This document shows positions 53,983-61,884 of a DNA stretch of 64,000 bases, in pieces. The stretch is from Shewanella colwelliana ATCC 39565 (lineage in GTDB: Bacteria; Pseudomonadota; Gammaproteobacteria; Enterobacterales; Shewanellaceae): NCBI RefSeq assembly GCF_000518705.1, contig NZ_KI912479.1, positions 282,686-346,685 of the forward strand, written 5' to 3'. The notes under the pieces are model-generated. The model was not told where the DNA came from and did not search any database. It saw nothing but the letters and a program-made list of their open reading frames with translations. The stretch's first letter is position 1. Each line of letters starts with the position of its first letter. Made by a program: the position numbers and the translations under genes.

Positions 53983-55014
53983 TTAGACTGACATATTCAT
54001 TTTATACTCGCTGGGTGTTTTCCCTGTGACTTGTTTAAACACTTTATTGAAGGAAGCTTTGGAGCTAAACCCGGCTTTAACAGCCACATCCAAGATTGAT
54101 TGGTTTGGTTGCCTTACGAGTGATTGACAAACATGCTCAACGCGGTATCGATTGATATAGTCATTGAAGGAAGTCTCAGCACATAAATTGATGGCCCGAG
54201 AGATATCTCGACTTTGCAAGCCTGTTAGCTCGCTTACTTGATTTAATGTTAATCGGGGTGTGAGAAACCATTGATTCGTTGTGAGTAACTTATCTAGCTC
54301 TGAAAAGACGCTTGTGTATTCACTCTTTTCATCGGGTAAGTGTCGCTGCGTTAATTTACTTGTTGCCTCAGCTTTTATTGGATGCTGCGGCAGGCGACGT
54401 TGTTTTGACAGCATATAAATCATCACCATGATCGCAACTAGCCAGATGAGGGTATTTAAGCCTTGCCCAAGTAGGTTGAGTTCATAAGAAATCATATGCT
54501 GAGTATTGAGCCGTATCAGATCTATCAGGGTAAAAGCAGAGGTGAGTAAGACTATTCCGACCAACCAGTTAAGCGAGTATTCATCGGAATCAGAGCGTTG
54601 TTCATCAAGCAAACGTTTAAACTTTAACAGAATAAGCACTGATAAGAGTGCGTATGCTAGACGCCAGAGAGTGCCGAGCGCAATAATTGCCTGCACGTGA
54701 TGGGTAAACATTAAAAAGGGAATCACTGGCAGTAAATGTGCCCATTCATAAGGTTTGAGCGTTTTATTTACGATGAGTTTGATTGCCAAATAGTTAGCTG
54801 GGCCAAACAACATAATAAATATGGGGCTAACTAAGTAAACGTCTCGGGTTAGGCCAGTCTCTTCAAAGATGTTAATGAGTGATGCAAAGGCGATGAGCCA
54901 AAGTACGAATGAAACGCCCCTGAACTCATTAGTTCTCCACAGAAGTAGACCTCCTAATACACCGACGGTAATGGTTCCGGCTTGAAACAAGTTAACAATG
55001 TTCAGTTGCTCCAT
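53983..55014 (-). CDS. Membrane-anchored AraC-family regulator
   Basis: This is a protein of about 343 residues with six to seven N-terminal membrane helices (for example GTITVGVLGGLLLW, VSFVLWLIAFASLINIF, LNTLIWLVAIMVMIYML) and a C-terminal AraC-type DNA-binding domain (LDVAVKAGFSSKASFNKVFK followed by QVTGKTPSEYKM). Such proteins sense a signal at or in the membrane and act on nearby genes. The adjacent amidohydrolase gene, 94 bases downstream, is the likely target. The start is uncertain: ATG at 55026 or at 55014, the latter preceded by GGGA at suitable spacing. Confidence 0.85.
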   Translation of the reverse strand: MEQLNIVNLFQAGTITVGVLGGLLLWRTNEFRGVSFVLWLIAFASLINIFEETGLTRDVYLVSPIFIMLFGPANYLAIKLIVNKTLKPYEWAHLLPVIPFLMFTHHVQAIIALGTLWRLAYALLSVLILLKFKRLLDEQRSDSDEYSLNWLVGIVLLTSAFTLIDLIRLNTQHMISYELNLLGQGLNTLIWLVAIMVMIYMLSKQRRLPQHPIKAEATSKLTQRHLPDEKSEYTSVFSELDKLLTTNQWFLTPRLTLNQVSELTGLQSRDISRAINLCAETSFNDYINRYRVEHVCQSLVRQPNQSILDVAVKAGFSSKASFNKVFKQVTGKTPSEYKMNMSV

Positions 55015-55124
55015 TAGGTATCCCATTGACTAACGGTCGATAGATAGACTTAATCGTGATGTGTTACACCATAGACAGCTTTGTGCGGGCATCTGATTAA
55101 GTCACTATTTTAATGCACGAAAGA

Positions 55125-55757
55125 TCACTCTGTTTTTTCTTTAAATTCACATAACTCTTCGATAAGGCAACTCCCGCAGCGTGGCTTTCTTGCGATACAG
55201 GTATAACGGCCATGCAAAATAAACCAGTGATGTACGTCGACTTTAAATTCGGCGGGGACAACTTTTAACATCTTTTGCTCGACTAAATCGACATTTTTGC
55301 CCATGGCAAATTTAGTTCGGTTTGCGACACGAAAAATGTGGGTATCTACGGCGATAGTCGGCCAACCAAAGGCGGTATTAAGTACGACGTTGGCGGTCTT
55401 TCTACCGACACCGGGTAGTGACTCTAACCCCTCTCTATTTTCAGGTACTTCGCCATTGTATTTTTCAATTAAGATTTCACAGGCTTTAATTACGTTAATT
55501 GCTTTATTGTTATATAAGCCAATGGTTTTAATATAACTTTTGAGCCCCTCTACGCCGAGATCAAAAATAGCTTGCGCGGTATTGGCGACAGGGAATAGCT
55601 TATCGGTTGCTTTATTCACGCTAACGTCAGTTGCTTGTGCTGATAAGGTTACAGCGACCAACAGCTCAAAGGGCGATGAAAAGTTAAGCTCGGTTTCAGG
55701 CTTAGGGTTATTATCCCTAAGGATGGTTAAAATCTGACGACGCTTCTCTGTATTCAT
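55125..55757 (-). CDS. nth: Endonuclease III
   Basis: Nth is a glycosylase/AP lyase that removes oxidised pyrimidines in base excision repair. The 210-residue protein shows the helix-hairpin-helix ESLPGVGRKTANVVL with the catalytic Lys, the catalytic Asp in AVDTHIFRVANR, and the iron-sulphur cysteines CX6CX2CX5C at the end (CIARKPRCGSCLIEELCEF). It follows rnfE by three bases and is the last gene of the rnf cluster, the same order as rsxABCDGE-nth in E. coli. Confidence 0.98.
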   Translation of the reverse strand: MNTEKRRQILTILRDNNPKPETELNFSSPFELLVAVTLSAQATDVSVNKATDKLFPVANTAQAIFDLGVEGLKSYIKTIGLYNNKAINVIKACEILIEKYNGEVPENREGLESLPGVGRKTANVVLNTAFGWPTIAVDTHIFRVANRTKFAMGKNVDLVEQKMLKVVPAEFKVDVHHWFILHGRYTCIARKPRCGSCLIEELCEFKEKTE

Positions 55758-55760
55758 CGT

Positions 55761-56459
55761 TTAGCTCACCTTAGTAATGCGTGCGCGAGTGACCGCCGGT
55801 TCTGGATTGGCTGGCATGGTTCGTTGTGCTAATTTGCTGTCGATGACATTTTTGATTGCTATTAAAAATCCCATCGCAATAAAGGCTCCGGGTGGCAGCA
55901 TGGCAAGTAAAAAGTTGGTGTCTACCTGCCAAAGATGGATGGTTAGTCCTTTAGCCCAGTCACCTAATAAGAGGTCGGCTCCATCAAACAAAGTGCCTTG
56001 TCCTAGTATTTCACGACAAGCGCCAAGTACCATGAGCACTAAGGTGAAACCTATGCCCATCATTACGCCGTCGAATGCAGCTTTAGCGACGTTATTACGT
56101 GACGCAAAGGCTTCAGCACGGCCGATAATTACGCAGTTGGTAACGATTAGCGGCAGGAAAATACCCAACGAAAGATAGAGGCCGTAGGCATAGGCGTTGA
56201 TCAATAGTTGTACACAGGTCACGAGAGCTGCAATGATCATGACAAACACTGGAATACGGATCTCTTTAGGTACATAGTCTCTAACCAGAGAGACCAAAAT
56301 GTTCGAACCAATCAATACCAACATGGTCGCAAAGCCAAGACCAATTGCATTAGTCAGGGTTGCGGTAACAGCCAATAGGGGGCATAACCCTAAAAGCTGG
56401 ACTAAACCTGGATTGTTTTTCCATAAGCCTTGCCACGCAATTTCACGATAATCACTCAT
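55761..56459 (-). CDS. rnfE: Rnf/Rsx electron transport complex subunit E
   Basis: RnfE is an inner-membrane subunit of the ion-pumping Rnf complex, which moves electrons between NADH and ferredoxin. The 232-residue protein begins MSDYREIAWQGLWKNNPGLV and has six hydrophobic helices with family segments such as LLGLCPLLAVTATLTNAIGLG. The ATG at 56459, with GAGGT 5 bases before it, is preferred to an upstream GTG. Its start overlaps the rnfG end by eight bases. Confidence 0.97.
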   Translation of the reverse strand: MSDYREIAWQGLWKNNPGLVQLLGLCPLLAVTATLTNAIGLGFATMLVLIGSNILVSLVRDYVPKEIRIPVFVMIIAALVTCVQLLINAYAYGLYLSLGIFLPLIVTNCVIIGRAEAFASRNNVAKAAFDGVMMGIGFTLVLMVLGACREILGQGTLFDGADLLLGDWAKGLTIHLWQVDTNFLLAMLPPGAFIAMGFLIAIKNVIDSKLAQRTMPANPEPAVTRARITKVS

Positions 56460-57090
56460 AGTTGACCTCACAGTTTGCAGGGCGGTTCATCAACTCTGCC
56501 TTATTGGCATTAAAGTAGAGTAGGGTACGTTTTATCGCGCCAACATAGGCTCTTGGCGTGATGGTGGCACCGGTAAATTGGTCAAATTGGCCACCATCTT
56601 TCTTAACGGCCCAACGTTTATCTTGCGCACTTGTTATCGACATCTGATTAAAGGCTGTCACCCACGAAGATTTACGTAGGTCAATTTTATCGCCTAAACC
56701 AGGCGTTTCATTATGGTTTAAGGTGCGAACGCCAAGCACTTCGCCTAGGGTATTGATGGCAACGATGATTTTTATCTTACCGTTATAGCCATCAGGGGCG
56801 ACGGTTTCCATGGCAATGGCAACACCTTCACCTTTGAGTGTAGCGATATAAGCGGGCAGCGGTTCATCGACACCAAGCACCTGCTCGTCGTGGATTAAGA
56901 TACAGTGTTCAATCAATGCATTGTCATGTATTGAGTCTGGAATTATTTGATGCAAGGTCCGCATTAACTCAAGATCTTGTTGCGTCTTAATCCGCTCAAA
57001 GGTGAATTGATTCACGCTCGCCACTAGCGCCGTGCAAAGCAGGGCGAATAGGGCTAGCAAGCTACCATTTTTGGTTATAGAACGTTTCAA
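56452..57090 (-). CDS. rnfG: Rnf/Rsx electron transport complex subunit G (flavoprotein)
   Basis: RnfG carries covalent FMN on its periplasmic domain. The 212-residue protein has an N-terminal membrane helix (GSLLALFALLCTALVASV) and the flavinylation motif TGATITPRAYVGAI, whose second Thr bears FMN in the family. The segment VRTLNHNETPGLGDKIDL is also typical. It lies 19 bases after rnfD and overlaps rnfE. Confidence 0.97.
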   Translation of the reverse strand: MKRSITKNGSLLALFALLCTALVASVNQFTFERIKTQQDLELMRTLHQIIPDSIHDNALIEHCILIHDEQVLGVDEPLPAYIATLKGEGVAIAMETVAPDGYNGKIKIIVAINTLGEVLGVRTLNHNETPGLGDKIDLRKSSWVTAFNQMSITSAQDKRWAVKKDGGQFDQFTGATITPRAYVGAIKRTLLYFNANKAELMNRPANCEVNYE

Positions 57091-57109
57091 TTTTCACTCC
57101 TGCCTAGGG

Positions 57110-58162
57110 TTAGTGGCTAGACCGATGACCATAGGCTCGGGGTTTAACATAGTAGTCGATAAAGGGAGCACATAAGTTGGCTAACAACACCGCAAACGCG
57201 AAGGCGTCAGGGTACCCCCCAAAGCTGCGGATAACGTAAACCAGCACTCCAATGAGTGCGCCAAAGATTAAGCGGCCTCTCGGGCTAGTCGCTGCGGTGA
57301 CAGGATCTGTCGCGATAAAGAACGCCGCCAGCATAGTCGCACCAGAAAAGAGATGCAGTAGCGGACCTGTGTGAGTGTCTGGGCTTAACAGATAACCGAC
57401 TCCAGCGCAGACAAATAAACTACCCAGTATACCGATGCTAATATGCCAACGGATCACCTTCAGCTTTAGCATCATCAATCCACCAAGCAAGTAGGCCACA
57501 TTTATCCAGGCCCAGCCCACGCCAAACCCGTCAGAAAATGAGGGTAAGGTTAAAGCTTCATCAATGGTTAATCCTGTTGATAGACTTGTTTTAATTGCAT
57601 CAAGTGGGGTGGCCATTGACACGCCGTCAAAGCCCGCACGGTAGGCTAAAATCTCCTGGCTGCTGGCGCCTTGAAAGATAATCTGCAAACTGCTTAACAA
57701 ACTCACATCATTGAGCGCAGCGCCAGTAGGGGCGACCCATGTTGTCATCTGTAATGGGAAGCTAATGAGTAGCATGACGTAGGCAGACATGGCTGGATTA
57801 AAAATATTATTGCCTAAGCCACCATAAAGATGTTTAACGACGACAATCGCGAAAATGGCGCCAATTGTGGTTATCCACCAAGGTGCTAGCGCGGGAACAG
57901 CTACACCAATCAATAAGCCGGTTAATGCCGCACTATTATCACTTAAGGTGGGCCATACTTGACGCTTGCGGCTGGTTAATACTGCAGCTTCTGCTGCCAT
58001 GGCGACGGCGATCGCCAACATTAATTGAATAATGGCGCCCCATCCGAAAAAGTAACATTGTGCAAGTACACCCGGTACGGCGCAAAGCATCACTTTTAAC
58101 ATGACCGACTTGGTTTGGGCGCTTGTATTTAAATGGGGCGATGACGCCAATTTAAATGCCAT
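57110..58162 (-). CDS. rnfD: Rnf/Rsx electron transport complex subunit D (flavoprotein)
   Basis: RnfD is a membrane subunit related to NqrB. The 350-residue protein has about nine hydrophobic helices and the flavinylation motif SGATMLAAFFIATDPVTAAT near residue 275. Other family stretches are SPHLNTSAQTKSVMLKVMLC at the N-terminus and GGLGNNIFNPAMSAYVMLLI. It starts two bases after the rnfC stop, so it is co-translated with the long RnfC. Confidence 0.97.
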   Translation of the reverse strand: MAFKLASSPHLNTSAQTKSVMLKVMLCAVPGVLAQCYFFGWGAIIQLMLAIAVAMAAEAAVLTSRKRQVWPTLSDNSAALTGLLIGVAVPALAPWWITTIGAIFAIVVVKHLYGGLGNNIFNPAMSAYVMLLISFPLQMTTWVAPTGAALNDVSLLSSLQIIFQGASSQEILAYRAGFDGVSMATPLDAIKTSLSTGLTIDEALTLPSFSDGFGVGWAWINVAYLLGGLMMLKLKVIRWHISIGILGSLFVCAGVGYLLSPDTHTGPLLHLFSGATMLAAFFIATDPVTAATSPRGRLIFGALIGVLVYVIRSFGGYPDAFAFAVLLANLCAPFIDYYVKPRAYGHRSSH

Positions 58163-58164
58163 GG

Positions 58165-60645
58165 TTAATCCTTGTTCTGGTCATTGGTAAGCATAGATTC
58201 TTGTGTCAATTTTTTTGCCTTAGCTTTTGCTACGGCGGCCGCGATTTTCGCCTTCTTAATCTCTGCTGGCGACGCTATTTGAGCTTCATCGGCCTCGCTG
58301 GTAGCACTTTTTTGACTCTTGGCGTCAGCCAATGTCACACCGTCTTCTGGCGCACTATCTGGCCCAATGCTAGCCTCTGTTGGCGCGTGCTCTTGATTAG
58401 TCAAGGATTGCTGCGCGAGCTTTTTCGCTTTAGCTTTGGCAACGGCAGCAGCGATTTTAGCTTGTTTTTGCTGAGCGGGTGTTAACGAAATATCTGCACT
58501 TGAACCGTCTGTAGCGCAGTGCGCTGTCAATGCCGAGGTATGGGATGTTTCGGCGTTAGCACTATCTGCGTCAGCACTTTGTGCTTGTGCGCGCTTCTTT
58601 GCTTTAGCTTTGGCAACGGCTGCCGCAATTTTTGCTTTTTTAGCCTCATCAGCCGATATCGTCTCTGGCTGGGCATCCAAAACAGGCGCAGCAGCGTCGC
58701 AGGCATCACTATTACGACTTTCTTTTGCCTTTGCTGCTTTTTTAGCTTTTGCTCTTGCGATGGCGGCAGCGACTTTTTCTTGCTGGGTCGTTAACCCTGG
58801 TTCCTCGTTTGTTGCTGTTTGTTGCGCCTTCTTGGCTTTAGCCCTTGCAATTGCTGCGGCAACCTTCTCTTCTCGCGGATCAGGCGTTTCAGTTGCTGGT
58901 TCCTTTACTGGGGCTATGCTTTGAGCCAGCTTTTTAGCTTTAGCGCGCGCAACGGCTGCAGCCACTTTTTCCTGTTGCGTGGGCACACTGTTTTCAGTTT
59001 GCTCTACTGTTTTAGTCTGCTTCTTTGCCTTGGCTCTGGCGATGGCCGCTGCCACTTTATCTTGCGGTGCATCGCTAACATTTTCTGTTTGCGTGGCAGC
59101 TTTTTTCGCCTTGATCCGTGCCATCGCTTCTGCAACAGCATCTTTATCATTGTTAGACATAGCGGCTTTGCGTTTGTTTGCCGCTTGCTTCGCTTTTTCT
59201 TCGCGGGCTCGTTTCTCCTCTTCGAGCCGCAGGGTTCGTGAGTCAAAACGTTGCTTTGCGAGTTCCGCTTGCTTTTTCTCTTCTGCCTCAACTTTCAAGG
59301 CTGATTTCGCCACCCGATAGTATTCGACCAGAGGGATATCACTAGGGCAGACGTAGCTGCAACACCCACACTCGATGCAATCTCTTAGGTTGTATCCTGC
59401 CGCCTTATCGTACTCTTGAGCTTTGGCATGCCAAAACAGCTGTTGAGGTAGCAGTTGCGCAGGGCAGGCAACGGCACATTCACCGCATCGAATACAAGGC
59501 TGCTCTTTACGCTCAGGTGCGATTTCTTGTTGTGTTGGCATCAACACGCAGTTAGTGCCTTTTAGCACGGGAGCGTGTCTATTGGGCAGCATATAGCCCA
59601 TCATTGGACCACCAATGATTAATGGATCGTCATCGTTGCCCAAATACTGGGTTTTACCCAGCAAGTCATCAATTGGTGTCCCGATTGGCAGCCAATAGTT
59701 CCCGGCTTGGCCGACATGACTTCCGGTCAAGGTCACCACGCGCTCAATCAATGGCATATTGCAATATACCGCTTGATCAATAGCATAAGCCGTACCGACG
59801 TTTTGTACCAAAATGCCTAATTGCGCCGGAATTGAACCAGATGGTACTTCTTGGCCGGTTAATATTTGGATTAACTGTTTTTCACCGCCAGAAGGATAGA
59901 GCGTGGGGATCACTGTGACCTTGGCAAGATCGCTCGGTAAAGTGCTTCTATTTAACGCATGGCGCATCTGCTCGCTAGCTTGAGGTTTGTTGTCCTCAAT
60001 GGCGATAACAATACGTTTTGGTGACAACAATTGATGGATAATGGTGATACCGCTGACAATCTCATCACAATGTTCTTGCATCAATCTATCGTCAGAGGTG
60101 ATAAAGGGTTCGCACTCTACGCCATTAATGATCAGCAGTTCAATTTCGCTAACCGGCTTTAACTTTATATGGGTTGGAAATGCCGCGCCACCAAGTCCCG
60201 CGATACCAGCTTGTTGGATACGAGACAAGATCGCTTCGTTGTCCATTTTGACCACGTCGCTCGGGTCGAGACGTGGGTGTATGCTGCTTACAAGGGTATC
60301 TTGCTTATCGTTTTCAATCACGCAGCTTAAAACGGGTAAACCTGAAGCATGGTTGCTGGGACGCTCTTCAATCGCAATAACTTTGCCCGATACGGGTGTA
60401 TGCACGGGTAAATATCGAAAACCCTCGCCATGGGTGAGCGCCTGGCCTTTAAGCACATTTTGCCCAACGTCAACAGTAAGACTATAGGCGTCTCCAGCCT
60501 GAGGAACCGGGATAATATAGTGATCGGCTGGGGCTAGTCTTGCTATCGCAGAATGACTCGATAAGGTTTTGCACTCGGGAGGATGAATACCACCGGGGAT
60601 TTTCCATAGTGTCCCTTTATCTATCTGTTCAAATAAGGTTAACAC
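58165..60645 (-). CDS. rnfC: Rnf/Rsx electron transport complex subunit C with an extended repeat tail
   Basis: RnfC is the NADH-oxidising subunit with FMN and two iron-sulphur clusters. The first 455 residues are canonical: GGIHPPECKTLS, a Rossmann-like region with GLGGAAFPTHIKL and LLIINGVECEPFITSDDR, then CIRCGECAVACP and CIECGCCSYVCPSDIPLVEY for the clusters. After about residue 470 a Lys/Glu/Ala-rich region includes eight copies of a unit like KVAAAIARAKAKK (first copy divergent, four with IAR, three with VAK), separated by acidic, low-complexity spacers that lengthen towards the end. Tails of this type occur in gammaproteobacterial RnfC; 826 residues is a long version. It overlaps rnfB by seven bases. 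Confidence 0.96.
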   Translation of the reverse strand: MLTLFEQIDKGTLWKIPGGIHPPECKTLSSHSAIARLAPADHYIIPVPQAGDAYSLTVDVGQNVLKGQALTHGEGFRYLPVHTPVSGKVIAIEERPSNHASGLPVLSCVIENDKQDTLVSSIHPRLDPSDVVKMDNEAILSRIQQAGIAGLGGAAFPTHIKLKPVSEIELLIINGVECEPFITSDDRLMQEHCDEIVSGITIIHQLLSPKRIVIAIEDNKPQASEQMRHALNRSTLPSDLAKVTVIPTLYPSGGEKQLIQILTGQEVPSGSIPAQLGILVQNVGTAYAIDQAVYCNMPLIERVVTLTGSHVGQAGNYWLPIGTPIDDLLGKTQYLGNDDDPLIIGGPMMGYMLPNRHAPVLKGTNCVLMPTQQEIAPERKEQPCIRCGECAVACPAQLLPQQLFWHAKAQEYDKAAGYNLRDCIECGCCSYVCPSDIPLVEYYRVAKSALKVEAEEKKQAELAKQRFDSRTLRLEEEKRAREEKAKQAANKRKAAMSNNDKDAVAEAMARIKAKKAATQTENVSDAPQDKVAAAIARAKAKKQTKTVEQTENSVPTQQEKVAAAVARAKAKKLAQSIAPVKEPATETPDPREEKVAAAIARAKAKKAQQTATNEEPGLTTQQEKVAAAIARAKAKKAAKAKESRNSDACDAAAPVLDAQPETISADEAKKAKIAAAVAKAKAKKRAQAQSADADSANAETSHTSALTAHCATDGSSADISLTPAQQKQAKIAAAVAKAKAKKLAQQSLTNQEHAPTEASIGPDSAPEDGVTLADAKSQKSATSEADEAQIASPAEIKKAKIAAAVAKAKAKKLTQESMLTNDQNKD
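58180..59145 (-). repeat. Eight-copy Lys/Ala repeat region in the rnfC tail
   Basis: The DNA encodes eight related units (consensus K-V/I-A-A-A-x-A-R/K-A-K-A-K-K) with spacers that grow from about 17 to over 50 residues. The units are kept at protein level but vary in codons, so this is an old coding repeat, not a recent tandem duplication. A predicted helix with one face lysine, one alanine would follow from the spacing. Confidence 0.85.
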
Positions 60646-61208
60646 TTGGCATCCTCACTAAGATTAATAACGGGTATAGCATTGAGTTTCCAATTCCAGT
60701 TTTGCACCGTTTGTCCGACAGGTAACATATCGATGCAATCCACAGGGCAGGGCTCAACGCAGAGGTCACAGCCGGTACAATAGTCGGTGATGACTGTATG
60801 CATCTGTTTACCTGTACCCAAAATTGCATCAACCGGACAAGCCTGAATGCATTTTGTGCAGCCGATACATTCATCTTCTCGAATGTAGGCAACTTTCTTA
60901 ATCTGTGTTTCAGCGGTGGCGGTTAATGGCTCAGGGTCAACGCCCATGAGTTGTGCCAATTTTTCCATGGTTGCCGTGCCACCGGGTGGGCATTTATTGA
61001 TTTTTTCACCATTGGCTATCGCTTCAGCGTAGGGCCTACAACCGGGATAACCGCATTGGCCGCATTGTGTTTGTGGTAACAAGGCTTCAGCCTGTTCGAC
61101 AATGGGATCACCCTCAACTTTGAATTTTTCGGCTGCGAAACCTAGCAGTGCCCCAAAGACAAGTGCTAAAACGCTGAGCAGACCGATAGCGATAAAAATT
61201 TCAATCAT
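60639..61208 (-). CDS. rnfB: Rnf/Rsx electron transport complex subunit B (ferredoxin-like)
   Basis: RnfB is a membrane-anchored iron-sulphur protein that relays electrons within the Rnf complex. The 189-residue protein has an N-terminal helix (MIEIFIAIGLLSVLALVFGA), a Cys cluster (CGQCGYPGCRPYAEA, with CPPGG downstream) and two ferredoxin motifs (CIGCTKCIQACPVDAI and CTGCDLCVEPCPVDCIDM). It starts two bases after the rnfA stop and overlaps rnfC by seven bases. Confidence 0.97.
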   Translation of the reverse strand: MIEIFIAIGLLSVLALVFGALLGFAAEKFKVEGDPIVEQAEALLPQTQCGQCGYPGCRPYAEAIANGEKINKCPPGGTATMEKLAQLMGVDPEPLTATAETQIKKVAYIREDECIGCTKCIQACPVDAILGTGKQMHTVITDYCTGCDLCVEPCPVDCIDMLPVGQTVQNWNWKLNAIPVINLSEDAKC

Positions 61209-61210
61209 GC

Positions 61211-61789
61211 TTAGCTTACCAATCCTGTGAAGCCCATGAAGGCAAGAGACATAAGGCCTGCAGTGATCATTGCTATCGCACCGCCCTTGAAAGGCTCTGG
61301 TACATCAGCGGCTGCTAGCCGTTCACGCATAGCGGAAAATAGAATCAATACAATTGAGAAGCCTGCAGCAGCTCCAAAGCCATAGATGGCTGACTCGATG
61401 AAATCGTGTTTTTCATTGACGTTAAGCAGTGCAACACCCAATACCGCGCAGTTGGTGGTGATGAGTGGCAGGTAGATCCCTAAAGCTCGATGCAGAGAGG
61501 CACTGGTTTTTTGCACCAGCATTTCAGTAAATTGTACGACGACCGCAATGACTAAAATAAACGCCATTGTGCGCAAATAACCCATTTCAAAGGGCTGCAG
61601 CAGGTAGTTGTCTACGAGGTAACTTAAGACTGACGCGAGTGTCAATACAAACGTCGTCGCCATGGACATACCGATGGCAGACTCAAGTTTGCTGGATACG
61701 CCCATAAATGGGCATAGTCCGAGGAATTTGACTAATACAAAGTTGTTGACCAGTACTGTGCCGACCAAAAGTAGGAGATATTCACTCAT
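61211..61789 (-). CDS. rnfA: Rnf/Rsx electron transport complex subunit A
   Basis: RnfA is a six-helix inner-membrane subunit homologous to NqrE. The 192-residue protein begins MSEYLLLLVGTVLVNNFVLV and contains LGLCPFMGVSSKLESAIGM, with the conserved Cys-containing half-helix, plus LPLITTNCAVLGVALL with the second. AAAGAG lies close before the ATG. It is the first gene of rnfABCDGE-nth. About 95 bases separate it from the degenerate GGDEF-EAL gene upstream, enough for a separate promoter. Confidence 0.97.
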   Translation of the reverse strand: MSEYLLLLVGTVLVNNFVLVKFLGLCPFMGVSSKLESAIGMSMATTFVLTLASVLSYLVDNYLLQPFEMGYLRTMAFILVIAVVVQFTEMLVQKTSASLHRALGIYLPLITTNCAVLGVALLNVNEKHDFIESAIYGFGAAAGFSIVLILFSAMRERLAAADVPEPFKGGAIAMITAGLMSLAFMGFTGLVS

Positions 61790-61884
61790 CTCTTTATGCT
61801 ATCTATTTCTAAATTATGGCGTATTATCGGCCTTTCGGCTGGGATTAACAACACATAGAATGCAGGGATTAATCCCTTTTTGAT

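Noticed and set aside
58180..59145. Regular repeats that could suggest a CRISPR array
   Set aside because: The units are in frame within rnfC, imperfect at DNA level and unevenly spaced.
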